IMG/VR virus record: IMGVR_UViG_3300020162_001456
Span: 1 to 31,965 of that record
Reading direction: 5' to 3' (one strand)
Length of the DNA stretch: 31,965 nt
DNA from: a virus
Of the stretch, positions 11,234 to 21,100 are shown one piece after another. The translations under genes were made by a program, and so were the position numbers. The notes beneath the pieces are model-generated. The model was not told the origin of the DNA, did not search any database, and saw only the letters and a program-made list of their open reading frames with translations. How positions within the stretch are numbered: the stretch's first letter is position 1; each line of letters starts with the position of its first letter.

Positions 11234-14200
11234 TACTTGTTCTCCAGTGCTTCAATTCTCTCCATGAGTGAGGTTACTTTAGCATCAAGTTCTTTGATGG
11301 CGGCAACTGTTATTGCCGTAAGGGCAACATTGTCAATCGATGAATATTCACCTTTTCTGTCAATATTGGCTGCTTGTGGAACAACCGCACCAACCTCCTG
11401 TGCGATAAACCCAATATTCCCATTTTCCCAGTTCTTAGTCCACGGGCATGGGTTCTCAGCGGTTCCATCACAGTTGTCCCGAGCGCAATCATGTCTTAGT
11501 TCGTCAGATTGAAATGGTTCAAGTCCTGCAGAATTACGGATTCTATTAAGGCGGGAAAGTGCCGTTGCTCGCCGTGGGTTGCTTGGTAATTGAGCAAAGT
11601 GCAGTTCTTCTTTCCATCTATAGTTAACGGGTCGTAATTGACGTACGACATTTAAGCCCGTCAATAATTCATCTTCATTGACTGCCGCACTGGCAGACTT
11701 GACAATTTGTGGGAATGCTTCAATATCTTGCTTATCATGGACAGAAGACTGATTGCTAATAATCGCATAAAATGTGCAATATATACTGTCATTAGCGTTT
11801 CTTAAATAAACATCATTTGCGTTGGCGGCTACACGAAACTGCGGAGCGACACTGCTTGCCCATAATGACATGCCCGCTATGGTTCCACCACTACCACCTC
11901 TTAGTGCCATTAATGCATGGTCGGACGAGTTTGCCGAGGTTGTTCCGTTGATAATGCTTGAGGTAAATGTTGTTGCGCTAGAGGAAGCCGCAGTGCTTGC
12001 GGACCCAGCAGAATCTGCATAACCGACATGAGTATCAGCGTGAGCAGTGTTGTTAAGATAACCATACAAACGCCAACGCGAACCAGTCCAGTATGTTTGA
12101 ACATTATAAGCATCGTCGTAATCGTTGCGGTATAGTCGTGTTGCTCCAGGTCTCCCTGCGCTTGTCCACATGCCAGTCTGACCAGTAATACTAGAGGCTG
12201 CCAAACCACCAGAAAATGTCGTTGCAGTAACCGTCCCCGGGAAAGAAGTATTGCCAGAACCATCTAGCAATGTTGCCGTCCTTGTTAATGTCGTAAACAC
12301 TCCCGTGTATTGTCTTACATAAATGGGTTCAGTTGCATCGTCTGCTGTTGCAATTTCTACATAGCCAGCATTAGTTGCTGTTCCACCAATTCTAATACGA
12401 AATTGGTCATTATCTGCCATGTTTCCGTATATTAAATCGGCAGTGTTTGTTCCAGTAACAGTTTTTGTCAAAGTACCATTGATAGCGTTAGTTACAGTTA
12501 AGTTAGTTAAAGTACCTACAGAAGTTAGCGAAGAAAGAGTTGCCACGTTTGTATAGGCGACCGTTCCACCAGCACCAAAGGCGACCGATGATGCATCAGT
12601 GCCCGTAAGCGTAAGTGTATTAGAGGCAGTAAGTGTTTTGCCATCAGCAATAGTTAAAGTAGCCGCAGTCGCTGGTGGAGTTAAAGTAATTTTATTAACT
12701 GTAGTTGCAGACGCTACTCCCAAAGTCGGAGTAGTTAGTACGGGTGAAGTAAGTGTTTTGTTTGTAAATGTTTGCGCCGTTGTAAGGTCTGCCGTGACTC
12801 CCGTATTAATTGACAGTGTGTTGCCAGACTTGGATAATCCAGTACCAGCAGTGATTTGTCCAGCACCAGAGAACTGTGTGAAAGTAAGTGATGTTGTGTC
12901 AAGTGTGATTGTGTCGTTAGTCGTGAGCACATAGCCCATATCGGCACTGACGGTGCCTTCAGAAACAAATACATACATTCCGCTTGTAACTTTTGCTGAC
13001 GTATTCGCATCAGTGGACCTTGATGCTACTCCAGATGCTACGACAACATAGATGCCGTTTTCTGAGGCTGTTGTTTGGTTCTTGAGCAGAACACGGTTGC
13101 CTGTTGCTACAACTACGCCATCAATTGTTGAGCCGTTTATGAGGGCAGATGCAATGACGATGTTTGCTGTTGATGCGACACGAACTGAATCTTTAATGTC
13201 AAGGCTCTGCGTGATGGCATCCGCGTAGGCTTTAGTGACAGCGTCGGTTGAGTTTGTTGGAGTTGGGACTGTTACGGTACCAGTGAAAGTTGGAGAAGCA
13301 ATGTTTGCCTTCAAATCTAACGCTGTCTGCTGTGCAGTAGAAACAGGTTTGGCCGTATCCGCAGTATTATCAACACTACCCAAACCAACCATTGTTTTGG
13401 TAATACCAGAAACAGTTCCAGTAAATGTAGGTGAAGCCAACTTCGCGTAACCTTGACCTACAACATAGGCAGTGGTTGCAATTTGTGTCGTATTCGTATC
13501 TACGGCAGCAGTAGTGCTTAAAGGTGTACCAGTAAAAGTAGGTGAAGCAATGTTTGCTTTCAAGTTATCTGCCGTAGTCACAAATGCTGTAGTAGCAACT
13601 TTGGTACTTGAATCGGCAGCAGTTTGCGTCGTGGCGATAGTGCCTGTTGGAAGCGTCGGTGTACCAGTAAAAGTTGGAGAAGCAATGTCTGCCTTCAAAG
13701 CATTATTGCCATTGAGTTTCTGTATTGCCTGCAAAATGCTATCCGTAGCAGCAACGGTTCCAGCACCCGAAACATAACCCGTCAATACTTTGGCGATAAC
13801 AGGAGCGTTCGTTAAGGTTGTAGCATTACCAATCGATGTGACATCACCAGTCAAGTTGGCGTTAGTTACAACAGTTGCTGCGTTACCAACAGACGTGACA
13901 CCACCAGTAAGGTTTGCGTTAGTGATTACAGTAGTAGCAGTACCCGACACGTTGCCTGTTAACGCACCAGTAAAAGCCGTAGCAGTAACAGTTCCCACCA
14001 CCTGAAGTGCTGTTGAAGGGGAAACTGTACCAATGCCAACACGGTTATTTGTTGCATCAACGCTGAATGTTGACGTATCAACTGTAACTCCACCAATAAT
14101 GGTTGCTGACTGGAATGTTGGGGTATTTGTGTTGGTCCAGTTGGAACCGTTATATGCCAATATGTCGTTGGCTGCTGTTGTTGTGAGACCCACATCGGTC

Positions 14201-15462
14201 AGCGAGGAGAGTGCCGATGCCCCAATACCAATATTAATGGCCTGATTTGCCCTAATGTCGGCGACGCTAGCGAGACGTGACTTTACAGCATTCGTGTACC
14301 CATTATTGGTTTCATAAATCAACTTATATAGCGGGCGAATCTCAACAATCGGCAATCCCGTTAAGTCTAAGTCCGCATAGGAAACATCTTCAGCCTGACC
14401 AATATTGTCACCAACTGTTTGTCCTAGGATTCCTATGACTGGCTCATTGAGGTTGTTTGTAGCGACAATCCAAGTAACTCCGAATTTGCCACTTGTCATG
14501 TCGGGTGTTGACCAAGTACCGCCAGACGACAAGTTATATGTTGCCCGAGTACTTCCATATTTGACGGGGTATGCAGTTGCCGTATCTAGGCGCCACGAGC
14601 CACCGGAACCAAAACGGTAAAACATTGGGATATACGCGGGTGATTGAAGTCTTTGTTCCCATGTGTTCGCGGTTGGCGTTGCGCTATGAGTGATATTGAC
14701 TTCTAGGTCTTCGTCAAAGAATGTTCCGTTCTCGATGCTTATCTGCATGTCGGCATTGGAACTACCAGTACCAGCGAGGGTGTAGCCACTTGCCCCTAGG
14801 CCTTCTGCTAACGAGGCACCGCGAGTTCTATGAAGATACTCATGCGTTGCCCAATCAAGAGTTACGCCGTGTCTTTCGTCAGCAAAAAACTCTGCTTCAG
14901 CAGTTACGGAGTTATAGTAAATATATGCCGTCGGAGCATCCTGGTCCCAAGTAAAAAACGATGTCTTAGAAGATAAAACTCCAGTAGAACTGTAGTAGAT
15001 GTAATAAAGACCAGTAGTGTCTGGAAGAGTAATACTTTCTGCGGCGGTCTTGGTATAACGCTTTCCAAGGCACCAGACATTGAATGAATCTCCAACGGGG
15101 GCTATATTAAAAACGCGAGTGCTGTTATTGAAAGAGATAACACTTTCTGTTTTATCTTCATGTCCAATTGGCTCGGTAGTTGCTGCTTCTGCTCCAGGAC
15201 GGTCGGTGAGGCGACCAATGACGACCATCTCGCTTTTTTGGTTATCTAGATATGCGACCAAAACTTCGTCATCTATAACAAATTCTTCATCATGTTGTTT
15301 TCCGACAACACGGCAGGGCCCAATATTGATGCCCAGCATTTTGACGAATACGCGAAGACTGCCATCATTGTAGACGAGCGTTATTTTCCCTTGGAATATC
15401 CCACCAGGTTCAGATGCGTTGTTTGCGCTGCCATTACGGCTAGAGCGTGGGTTGAGTGCCAT
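11233..15462 (-). CDS. Spike OB-fold / fibre / S74 chaperone fusion
   Basis: This is a 1,409-residue multidomain virion protein. Residues 22-92 (GIFQGKITLVYNDGSLRVFV, then DDEVLVAYLDN and MVVIGRLTDRP) look like the gp5/gpV OB-fold that seats the membrane-piercing spike in the hub. A long fibre part follows, with LASPTFTGT repeats at about 590-735, a DGV/KNQ module at about 754-869, and TLTSPVLTTPTLG repeats. About residues 1239-1409 are an S74-type intramolecular chaperone (LRPVNYRWKEE, GNIGFIAQEVGAVVPQA, SIDNVALTAITVAAIKELDA), which trimerises the fibre and often cleaves itself off. That domain carries an insertion of about 60 residues with three cysteines. The start overlaps the stop of the hub gene as TAATG. 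Joining spike and S74-tipped fibre in one chain is unusual. Confidence 0.8.
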   Translation of the reverse strand: MALNPRSSRNGSANNASEPGGIFQGKITLVYNDGSLRVFVKMLGINIGPCRVVGKQHDEEFVIDDEVLVAYLDNQKSEMVVIGRLTDRPGAEAATTEPIGHEDKTESVISFNNSTRVFNIAPVGDSFNVWCLGKRYTKTAAESITLPDTTGLYYIYYSSTGVLSSKTSFFTWDQDAPTAYIYYNSVTAEAEFFADERHGVTLDWATHEYLHRTRGASLAEGLGASGYTLAGTGSSNADMQISIENGTFFDEDLEVNITHSATPTANTWEQRLQSPAYIPMFYRFGSGGSWRLDTATAYPVKYGSTRATYNLSSGGTWSTPDMTSGKFGVTWIVATNNLNEPVIGILGQTVGDNIGQAEDVSYADLDLTGLPIVEIRPLYKLIYETNNGYTNAVKSRLASVADIRANQAINIGIGASALSSLTDVGLTTTAANDILAYNGSNWTNTNTPTFQSATIIGGVTVDTSTFSVDATNNRVGIGTVSPSTALQVVGTVTATAFTGALTGNVSGTATTVITNANLTGGVTSVGNAATVVTNANLTGDVTSIGNATTLTNAPVIAKVLTGYVSGAGTVAATDSILQAIQKLNGNNALKADIASPTFTGTPTLPTGTIATTQTAADSSTKVATTAFVTTADNLKANIASPTFTGTPLSTTAAVDTNTTQIATTAYVVGQGYAKLASPTFTGTVSGITKTMVGLGSVDNTADTAKPVSTAQQTALDLKANIASPTFTGTVTVPTPTNSTDAVTKAYADAITQSLDIKDSVRVASTANIVIASALINGSTIDGVVVATGNRVLLKNQTTASENGIYVVVASGVASRSTDANTSAKVTSGMYVFVSEGTVSADMGYVLTTNDTITLDTTSLTFTQFSGAGQITAGTGLSKSGNTLSINTGVTADLTTAQTFTNKTLTSPVLTTPTLGVASATTVNKITLTPPATAATLTIADGKTLTASNTLTLTGTDASSVAFGAGGTVAYTNVATLSSLTSVGTLTNLTVTNAINGTLTKTVTGTNTADLIYGNMADNDQFRIRIGGTATNAGYVEIATADDATEPIYVRQYTGVFTTLTRTATLLDGSGNTSFPGTVTATTFSGGLAASSITGQTGMWTSAGRPGATRLYRNDYDDAYNVQTYWTGSRWRLYGYLNNTAHADTHVGYADSAGSASTAASSSATTFTSSIINGTTSANSSDHALMALRGGSGGTIAGMSLWASSVAPQFRVAANANDVYLRNANDSIYCTFYAIISNQSSVHDKQDIEAFPQIVKSASAAVNEDELLTGLNVVRQLRPVNYRWKEELHFAQLPSNPRRATALSRLNRIRNSAGLEPFQSDELRHDCARDNCDGTAENPCPWTKNWENGNIGFIAQEVGAVVPQAANIDRKGEYSSIDNVALTAITVAAIKELDAKVTSLMERIEALENK
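12855..13203 (-). repeat. DGV/KNQ module in the spike-fibre
   Basis: At about residues 754-869 of the 1,409-residue protein the sequence reads [52 protein letters not shown] and ends TFTQFSGAG. Boundaries are approximate. Confidence 0.7.
13265..13695 (-). repeat. SPTFTGT fibre repeats
   Basis: Four units contain ASPTFTGT followed by Thr/Val-rich spacers and TTAFVT or TKAYADA-like ends. Such repeats form shaft segments in many tail fibres. They are spaced at about 100-200 bases and vary at the DNA level. Confidence 0.75.
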
Positions 15463-16625
15463 TAAATACCAGTCCCAACAACGCCAGGACCAATGAAACC
15501 AAGCGGTATGTCAACGATGTTTTTGTCTTCCCGTTCTGGTTTCCTGAAAGAGATTTGAACAGGGGTAGTAGACATATGGTCGAAAGAAACGTCTGTAATA
15601 AGGTAAAAATCTTCAAATGTTGGCACGCCATCTACATAGATTGTCATTCCTGGTCGCAGAACCATAGCGTTGTGTCTATCTAGAGACAGGGAGCCCTCCA
15701 CTTGATAAATGTCACTGTCTGAACGCCTGAATGTTGGACACTGAAGCGGCACAAGTACCCTGGATAATTTTGAGTCATTAGCCAAGCCAGTGATGAGTAC
15801 TTTTTCTTGATTGGGCCTACCTTCGATGCCCGAGTAAGGATAACCCACATACCATGAGTTCATTAAACGAAAATCTCGTTTGTTGGTTTTCTCATCATAA
15901 ACGAGCCCAACGAATTGTTCTGGACCCCATCTGCCATACAAATCTCGCATTGAGGCAAAAACCAAAACACCATCTATCTCAAAAATTGAAAACTTGGCTT
16001 CACTAGCAAGACTCTCTAAGACAGACCAAAGAGAATCTGCTCGCTTGTCAGTGCTTGCTTTATTAATCTTTTTGTCTTTTTGTGTAGTTTGCGTATAGGA
16101 TGATATGCCATACGCCCTGGCCGCCTGCTGAACAAAAACATGACCCTTGCCTGTTATTGAGCCAGGTTTTCTATCTCGTTTCATCTGCATCACTGACCTG
16201 GACCTTAATTCAAGTGCGATGGAAGGCGAAGAACCCGTGCCCGGACTAACAGAAACTGCCGCTAATTCAAAACTCAATATGGTGTAAGATAATCCACTAG
16301 CACCGAGATTGATGGCCGCCACGTTCGTAGCACCCGTTGGATTTATTATTTGTCTTTGGCTACTTTTGTATATAAACTCCCTACCAACATTGAAGTAATT
16401 ATTTTCAAGCATTTTCATATTTACATCAAATAATTGAACCGTTATTTGTGGACAGAGTTCCATGGAATAACTTACGCTAACTGACTGTATGGCGCGAGAA
16501 AAATTAATCGCTCCGTCGCTGCTGAGTTCTACTATGCCGAGAAGAAAATTAGGGTCATCGTAAGACGATAGAAATGCAGCATTCTGTACTGTTGTCCCAA
16601 ATTCAGACTGAACTACTTCGGGCAT
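15462..16625 (-). CDS. Baseplate hub protein, gpD/gp27-like
   Basis: This 387-residue protein has the length and layout of tail hub proteins (P2 gpD, T4 gp27). A beta-rich N-terminal domain (SMELCPQITVQLFDVNMKML) comes first. A central part with GKGHVFVQQAARAYGIS and DSLWSVLESLASEAKFSIFE matches the region where these proteins present a LysM-like or late-control fold. A C-terminal beta part follows, with DGVPTFEDFYLITDVSFDHM. It forms the ring on which the spike sits, which agrees with the next gene encoding the spike OB-fold. The TAATG overlaps at both ends imply coupled translation and fixed stoichiometry. The family call comes from pattern and context. Confidence 0.75.
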   Translation of the reverse strand: MPEVVQSEFGTTVQNAAFLSSYDDPNFLLGIVELSSDGAINFSRAIQSVSVSYSMELCPQITVQLFDVNMKMLENNYFNVGREFIYKSSQRQIINPTGATNVAAINLGASGLSYTILSFELAAVSVSPGTGSSPSIALELRSRSVMQMKRDRKPGSITGKGHVFVQQAARAYGISSYTQTTQKDKKINKASTDKRADSLWSVLESLASEAKFSIFEIDGVLVFASMRDLYGRWGPEQFVGLVYDEKTNKRDFRLMNSWYVGYPYSGIEGRPNQEKVLITGLANDSKLSRVLVPLQCPTFRRSDSDIYQVEGSLSLDRHNAMVLRPGMTIYVDGVPTFEDFYLITDVSFDHMSTTPVQISFRKPEREDKNIVDIPLGFIGPGVVGTGI

Positions 16626-18136
16626 TACGCACTACCCCCGAGTGTCAACGATGCTTGTTCTTTGGGTGCTAAATAATTGCTATCTGGCAAGTACCTTAGG
16701 TCTGCAGGGCCACCCGTCCCTTTCCCTGGCGGAGGAATGGCTACGCTTACTATTGGAGGAAGAGCAACTATCCCAACCACTTCTACGGGCACTTCCGTTA
16801 ATGTAATTTCAACCTGAGCAACCGCTATGTCTGAAGGAGAAGACGGCGCACCGCTCGCATTGGATGTTCGCCTTGTTGCGGTGACACTTAGGTCGGTGAT
16901 AACGAATTCCATATTAGGTTTCGTGTTTTTGTTTTTATCCAGTTCAATGTTGAGGTTGCCGCGACGTAGTTGAATAGTGAGCATATCGTCAAAATTAAAC
17001 AACATGACGGGTATTTTGCGTTGTGCCATTTTTCGCAATTGCAAAATTTTGTTGTCAACCGAAGTTTCTATACCGTCAGGAACTGTCGCCCCTCCGCTTA
17101 CTGTTACATTGTTAGCAATAATAAATGAAAAACTTACTTTCATTAACTGCCATCGAGCCCAATCGACAAACGGAATGTCTTCTGCTCGGGGAATCTCCAC
17201 CCACTCCCCAGCAAGCCCGCTATATTTAATGCCCTGAGGCACATAATCAAATGTGAAAACCGAGTCATCTTCTCGAGGTTTACCATTTTTGTCCAAGTTC
17301 GTCCTATATCGCTGCACCATTTGTGGCTTGCGACCTGCAGACGACGGTTGTCCTAGGTAGCCCTTTGGCATGCGTGTAACTATTCTGATTTCAGGCTTTG
17401 GCAATGCTGGGGGTATGGTCTTATCCTTGTTGGGGGGGCCCACTCCTGGCGGCCTTGGTGGTCCTGGTGGTCTCGGTGGCGTTGGCGACGCGGGAAGAGG
17501 GAAGAAGCCGGCGCCTGGAATAAATACCATGTTGCCTGGAGTGGTCCCAGTGCTCGTTGTAGTACCACCTGACAAATTTATATTAAAAAATTGCGCCAAC
17601 CTAGTAGTCAAAGCGGAATCACTAATAGTTCCCGTTAGAAAGAAACTTTTATTAGTATCACTCAACATGAATGAATTGACTTGAGCCGGATTGAAGCCCA
17701 TCTTGGTTAATCTGGCCTTGACATCATCTTCGGTGGCGCTTGTGTATTTTAGGTCATTTCGTCTTGCTTCGTATAATGTTGTTCCACTAGCAAATTTTCT
17801 ATAAGTAACATATTCGTCGCCACGCCCGACATGGAGTTCTGGGACGAACTTGCCCCAATTTCTCACATAGAGAGAGTCTGGATTGGTTGCAGATGAATAT
17901 GTCCCAATTATCTGCCAAGTTTCATAGGCATTGACGGAGTTTACCCCCGAGCCCTGTGTTGCCTTAGCAACAATAAAGGAGGTTTTCCTAAATTTATAAT
18001 GGGCGGTAGTGCTGATATCTTGTCTAGGACTATTAGCCGAAACTGGAACTTTGAGGAACCCGTTTCTATCGCCTGTAAGAGTTTCTCTGTACGTTTGGCT
18101 TATTGTTGGCCATTTGTTGGCGCTAATTAAAGTCAT
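16625..18136 (-). CDS. Baseplate/tail protein with Pro-rich linker
   Basis: This 503-residue protein lies between the tape measure and the hub. Residues 1-205 and 260-460 look like separate folded parts, joined by a Pro-rich linker at about 214-250 (PTPPRPPGPPRPPG). The second part includes VDWARWQLMKVSFSFIIAN and KIPVMLFNFDDMLTIQL, a layout that fits a hub-proximal distal tail protein, where a LysM-type gp53/XkdP-like protein often sits. No LysM repeat or enzymatic motif is clear. The ATG overlaps the tape measure stop as ATGA. A baseplate role is inferred from position. Confidence 0.6.
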   Translation of the reverse strand: MTLISANKWPTISQTYRETLTGDRNGFLKVPVSANSPRQDISTTAHYKFRKTSFIVAKATQGSGVNSVNAYETWQIIGTYSSATNPDSLYVRNWGKFVPELHVGRGDEYVTYRKFASGTTLYEARRNDLKYTSATEDDVKARLTKMGFNPAQVNSFMLSDTNKSFFLTGTISDSALTTRLAQFFNINLSGGTTTSTGTTPGNMVFIPGAGFFPLPASPTPPRPPGPPRPPGVGPPNKDKTIPPALPKPEIRIVTRMPKGYLGQPSSAGRKPQMVQRYRTNLDKNGKPREDDSVFTFDYVPQGIKYSGLAGEWVEIPRAEDIPFVDWARWQLMKVSFSFIIANNVTVSGGATVPDGIETSVDNKILQLRKMAQRKIPVMLFNFDDMLTIQLRRGNLNIELDKNKNTKPNMEFVITDLSVTATRRTSNASGAPSSPSDIAVAQVEITLTEVPVEVVGIVALPPIVSVAIPPPGKGTGGPADLRYLPDSNYLAPKEQASLTLGGSA

Positions 18137-21100
18137 CTGCGTTCTCCATTGCTCTTATTTATCATTGCCATTTTTGCAATGACAGCATTTGCAATTTCTT
18201 GTGGATTCGAGCCTGTTATATAGAAGTTATTGCTATTCGATATAGTCTGGCCTCCCCTTTCTGCTGTGACAGTAGATGATGTTGCGGAGACGGCAGTCAT
18301 TGAATCACCGAGGCTGCGATTTGGTGGAACAACGTGCAGGTGGCGAGTGTCCCCCGCCCCATGGAATTCAGCAAAACCACCAGCGTTCTCCATCTTGTCT
18401 CTGTATGAAACGAGATTCTGTCCAGTCAGGTCAAGCGCTCGACCTGTTACATGGTCGGAATTAAGTGACCCGAGGGCAAAATTGCGATACGAAGAAGTAA
18501 TGTTTCGCTTACCTGGAATGGAGCCACCAACTACCGAGTGATTAGATAATGTGGTGCCGAGATTGCGAGAGGTAGCATCTCCAATTGGTCCGCGGGGGGT
18601 TCTTGTATCGCTCGCTGCGTCCGCTGGCGGGTTAAGGCGGGCTACTGCTGCAGAAATGTCTGTCCCAGCGTTCTGCAGGGCTTTTGCCGCTTCGTCCAAT
18701 GGTGTTACAAACTCTTCAAATTGAAGGTTGAAATCTTCCAGACCAGGCGTCATGTCAAGCCAGTGCTGCAGGGAGGCCTGCCCTTCCTGAGTGCCGAGGT
18801 CTATTGTATCTAGGAACTTCTGGAACACAGAAGATAGTTCCTGGTCACCCGCTAGGGCCGCGCTGATTTGAGAGACGTCACCGCTAACGGTCGTCGCTAC
18901 ACTGCCTCCCATTGCTTTTGCAGTGATGAATTCGGTCAGGTTTGACTCTCGACTAAGTCTGCTCGCTTCTACGACCGAAGCCAGTTCTTCCCCAGCCAAA
19001 TCCATAATTGCTGGGCCCATGCCTTCAAGCGCTCCACCCACTACGTTGTACATCGTACCGTTCGGCCCATATGCTTTGTTGAATTCCGATTCAGCCAGTT
19101 GCACGTCACCTTTGTAATAGGCAATCAGTTGTTGACGTTTATTCTCAAAAAAATCCATCAACGTCTTTTTGTCCATGGTATTTTCATTGAATTGCCCTCT
19201 GAGTGCAAATGAGCCCTCATCAATGGCCTCTCTGGCCTCCAGCGAGTCCTTCTCTTTTCTGAAGATGTCCGTACCCCCAGCGAATCTGTCCTGAGCGGCA
19301 ATGTCCATGTCGCGTTTGCTATTTATCATTGCTTCACTCAATTTTTTAAGTTGCTCTGTGGTTGCAATACTGCTGTCATACAGGTCGAGTCCAATTGAGT
19401 CTGCCAATTTGCGTATTTCTTCTTCGCTCTTATTCAAAGCCTTTCCAAGTTGTGGAACTCTTTCTTCGCCATAATCAAGTATTAATGTAATAGCCTCTTG
19501 GTCAAATTTGGCCAATTCGCTCGCCTGGGTCCAGTAGGCCTCTATGTCCTCCATTGCCATATCGTAGATACCCTGGTCCATCGTTCCAAAATGACCCGTT
19601 CCTGTCAGGCGCTGTGCCTTGGCTGCGTCCTTCAATTTGTCGGCGTCAAACACGTCCACGCCCGATTGGTCAAGGGCCATCAGGTCTTGCATGGTGCTGC
19701 TTCCTTCAAGTACTTCGGCTTGGCCTACAAGCCTATTCCATCCCGTTGAATAATCACCTATAACTTGATTGCCTTTACCAGCCGCTAGTGATGCTTTACC
19801 GCGTTCATTCGTAATGTCGGCACTTCCCATAAAATTTTCAAGCGCAGCGGTTCTAGTAGCGTATTTATCGGTTATCTTTTTTCGTTCTTCTTGTACTGTG
19901 GTCACACTAAAGGTGCCAGTATCTAACGCACTTCGAATTCCTTCACTAAACTTTTCCATCACTCCGCCAGCGAATTGAGAGGCCTCTTTGGAAGCCGCAG
20001 CCTGTGCCTCTTTCCTTTTTCGTGCCGTCGCTCCTCTAATTCCCATTACAAGGCCTCCAACGACGCCTACAGCAAGACCTGCGAGCGGGTTGACCATAGC
20101 GACTGCCGAACCTAAGGCAAGGGCTCCCTGGGCTTCCTCGGGCATGAGTTTTGATGCCACTCCAAGCGCGACACTTGCGCCGATTCCGGCACCCATTGAG
20201 TTATTAATGCCCTTCTTTATGTTGGGATTATCTTTGGTGCCAATATCTCCACCGAATATTCTTTTGTAGCCAGCAGAATCACGCATCTGACGGATACCCT
20301 GCGTGTAGCCCCTTGCCGTTCTCATGAAACCCTTTCCTTGATATCCCGGCATTGCAGCCTGCCGTGCCGCTTCTTGTTGTCGCATTTCGGCATTGGCTTG
20401 AGAGGACATTCGGAAGTTCCTATTGAACCAAGTGTTCTTGCGGTCGGCATAAGTGGTAGGACCACTTGGGTCGTATTGGGGCAACTTAATCGTCCCTCGG
20501 TTTGCCTCAATATCAGCCTTTCTGGCTCGTCTCAATTCTCTATAGGCGCCAAACTTTCCAAAGCCCCTTGACTGTTCATATTTCGCTTGAGCCGCTTGCT
20601 GCCGTAGTTGTGCGGCTGCCTGTTTATTTAGTGCGGTCTGCACAGATGTTCCAGCATTGGCTGCAGAACTTATCGCTCGTGATTGTGCTTTTGCTGCATC
20701 AATGCCCGCTTGTCGCTTCGAACGAGTCGCTTCGCGTTTTTCTCGTTGAGCGGCAGAGCGCGCAGAGGCAGTTGCCTTGTCTGAAGAACTCATAACAGTC
20801 ATGCTTTGGACGCTCATTTGCATAACTCGCTGTTGTCCGATGGCTTGGGCAGACTTGGCGAGTCTTTCGGCTCGCGCTTTACCGCCTTCTGTGACGTTGC
20901 CTCCTGCTGTTTGGCCCGTAAGAGGGCCCTTATCAATCCTAGTTTGTGTCGTGTCCTTTAGCCCATAAGAAGCAAGGACACCACCAGTTGTTTTCTTCAT
21001 TGCTCGCCCACCTACAAGCAACTTGGCAAGGAGCATGAAAGAACCCATCCCTCCGCCACCCATGAGGCTCCTAAATCCACCAAGAAGACTCATGAACATA

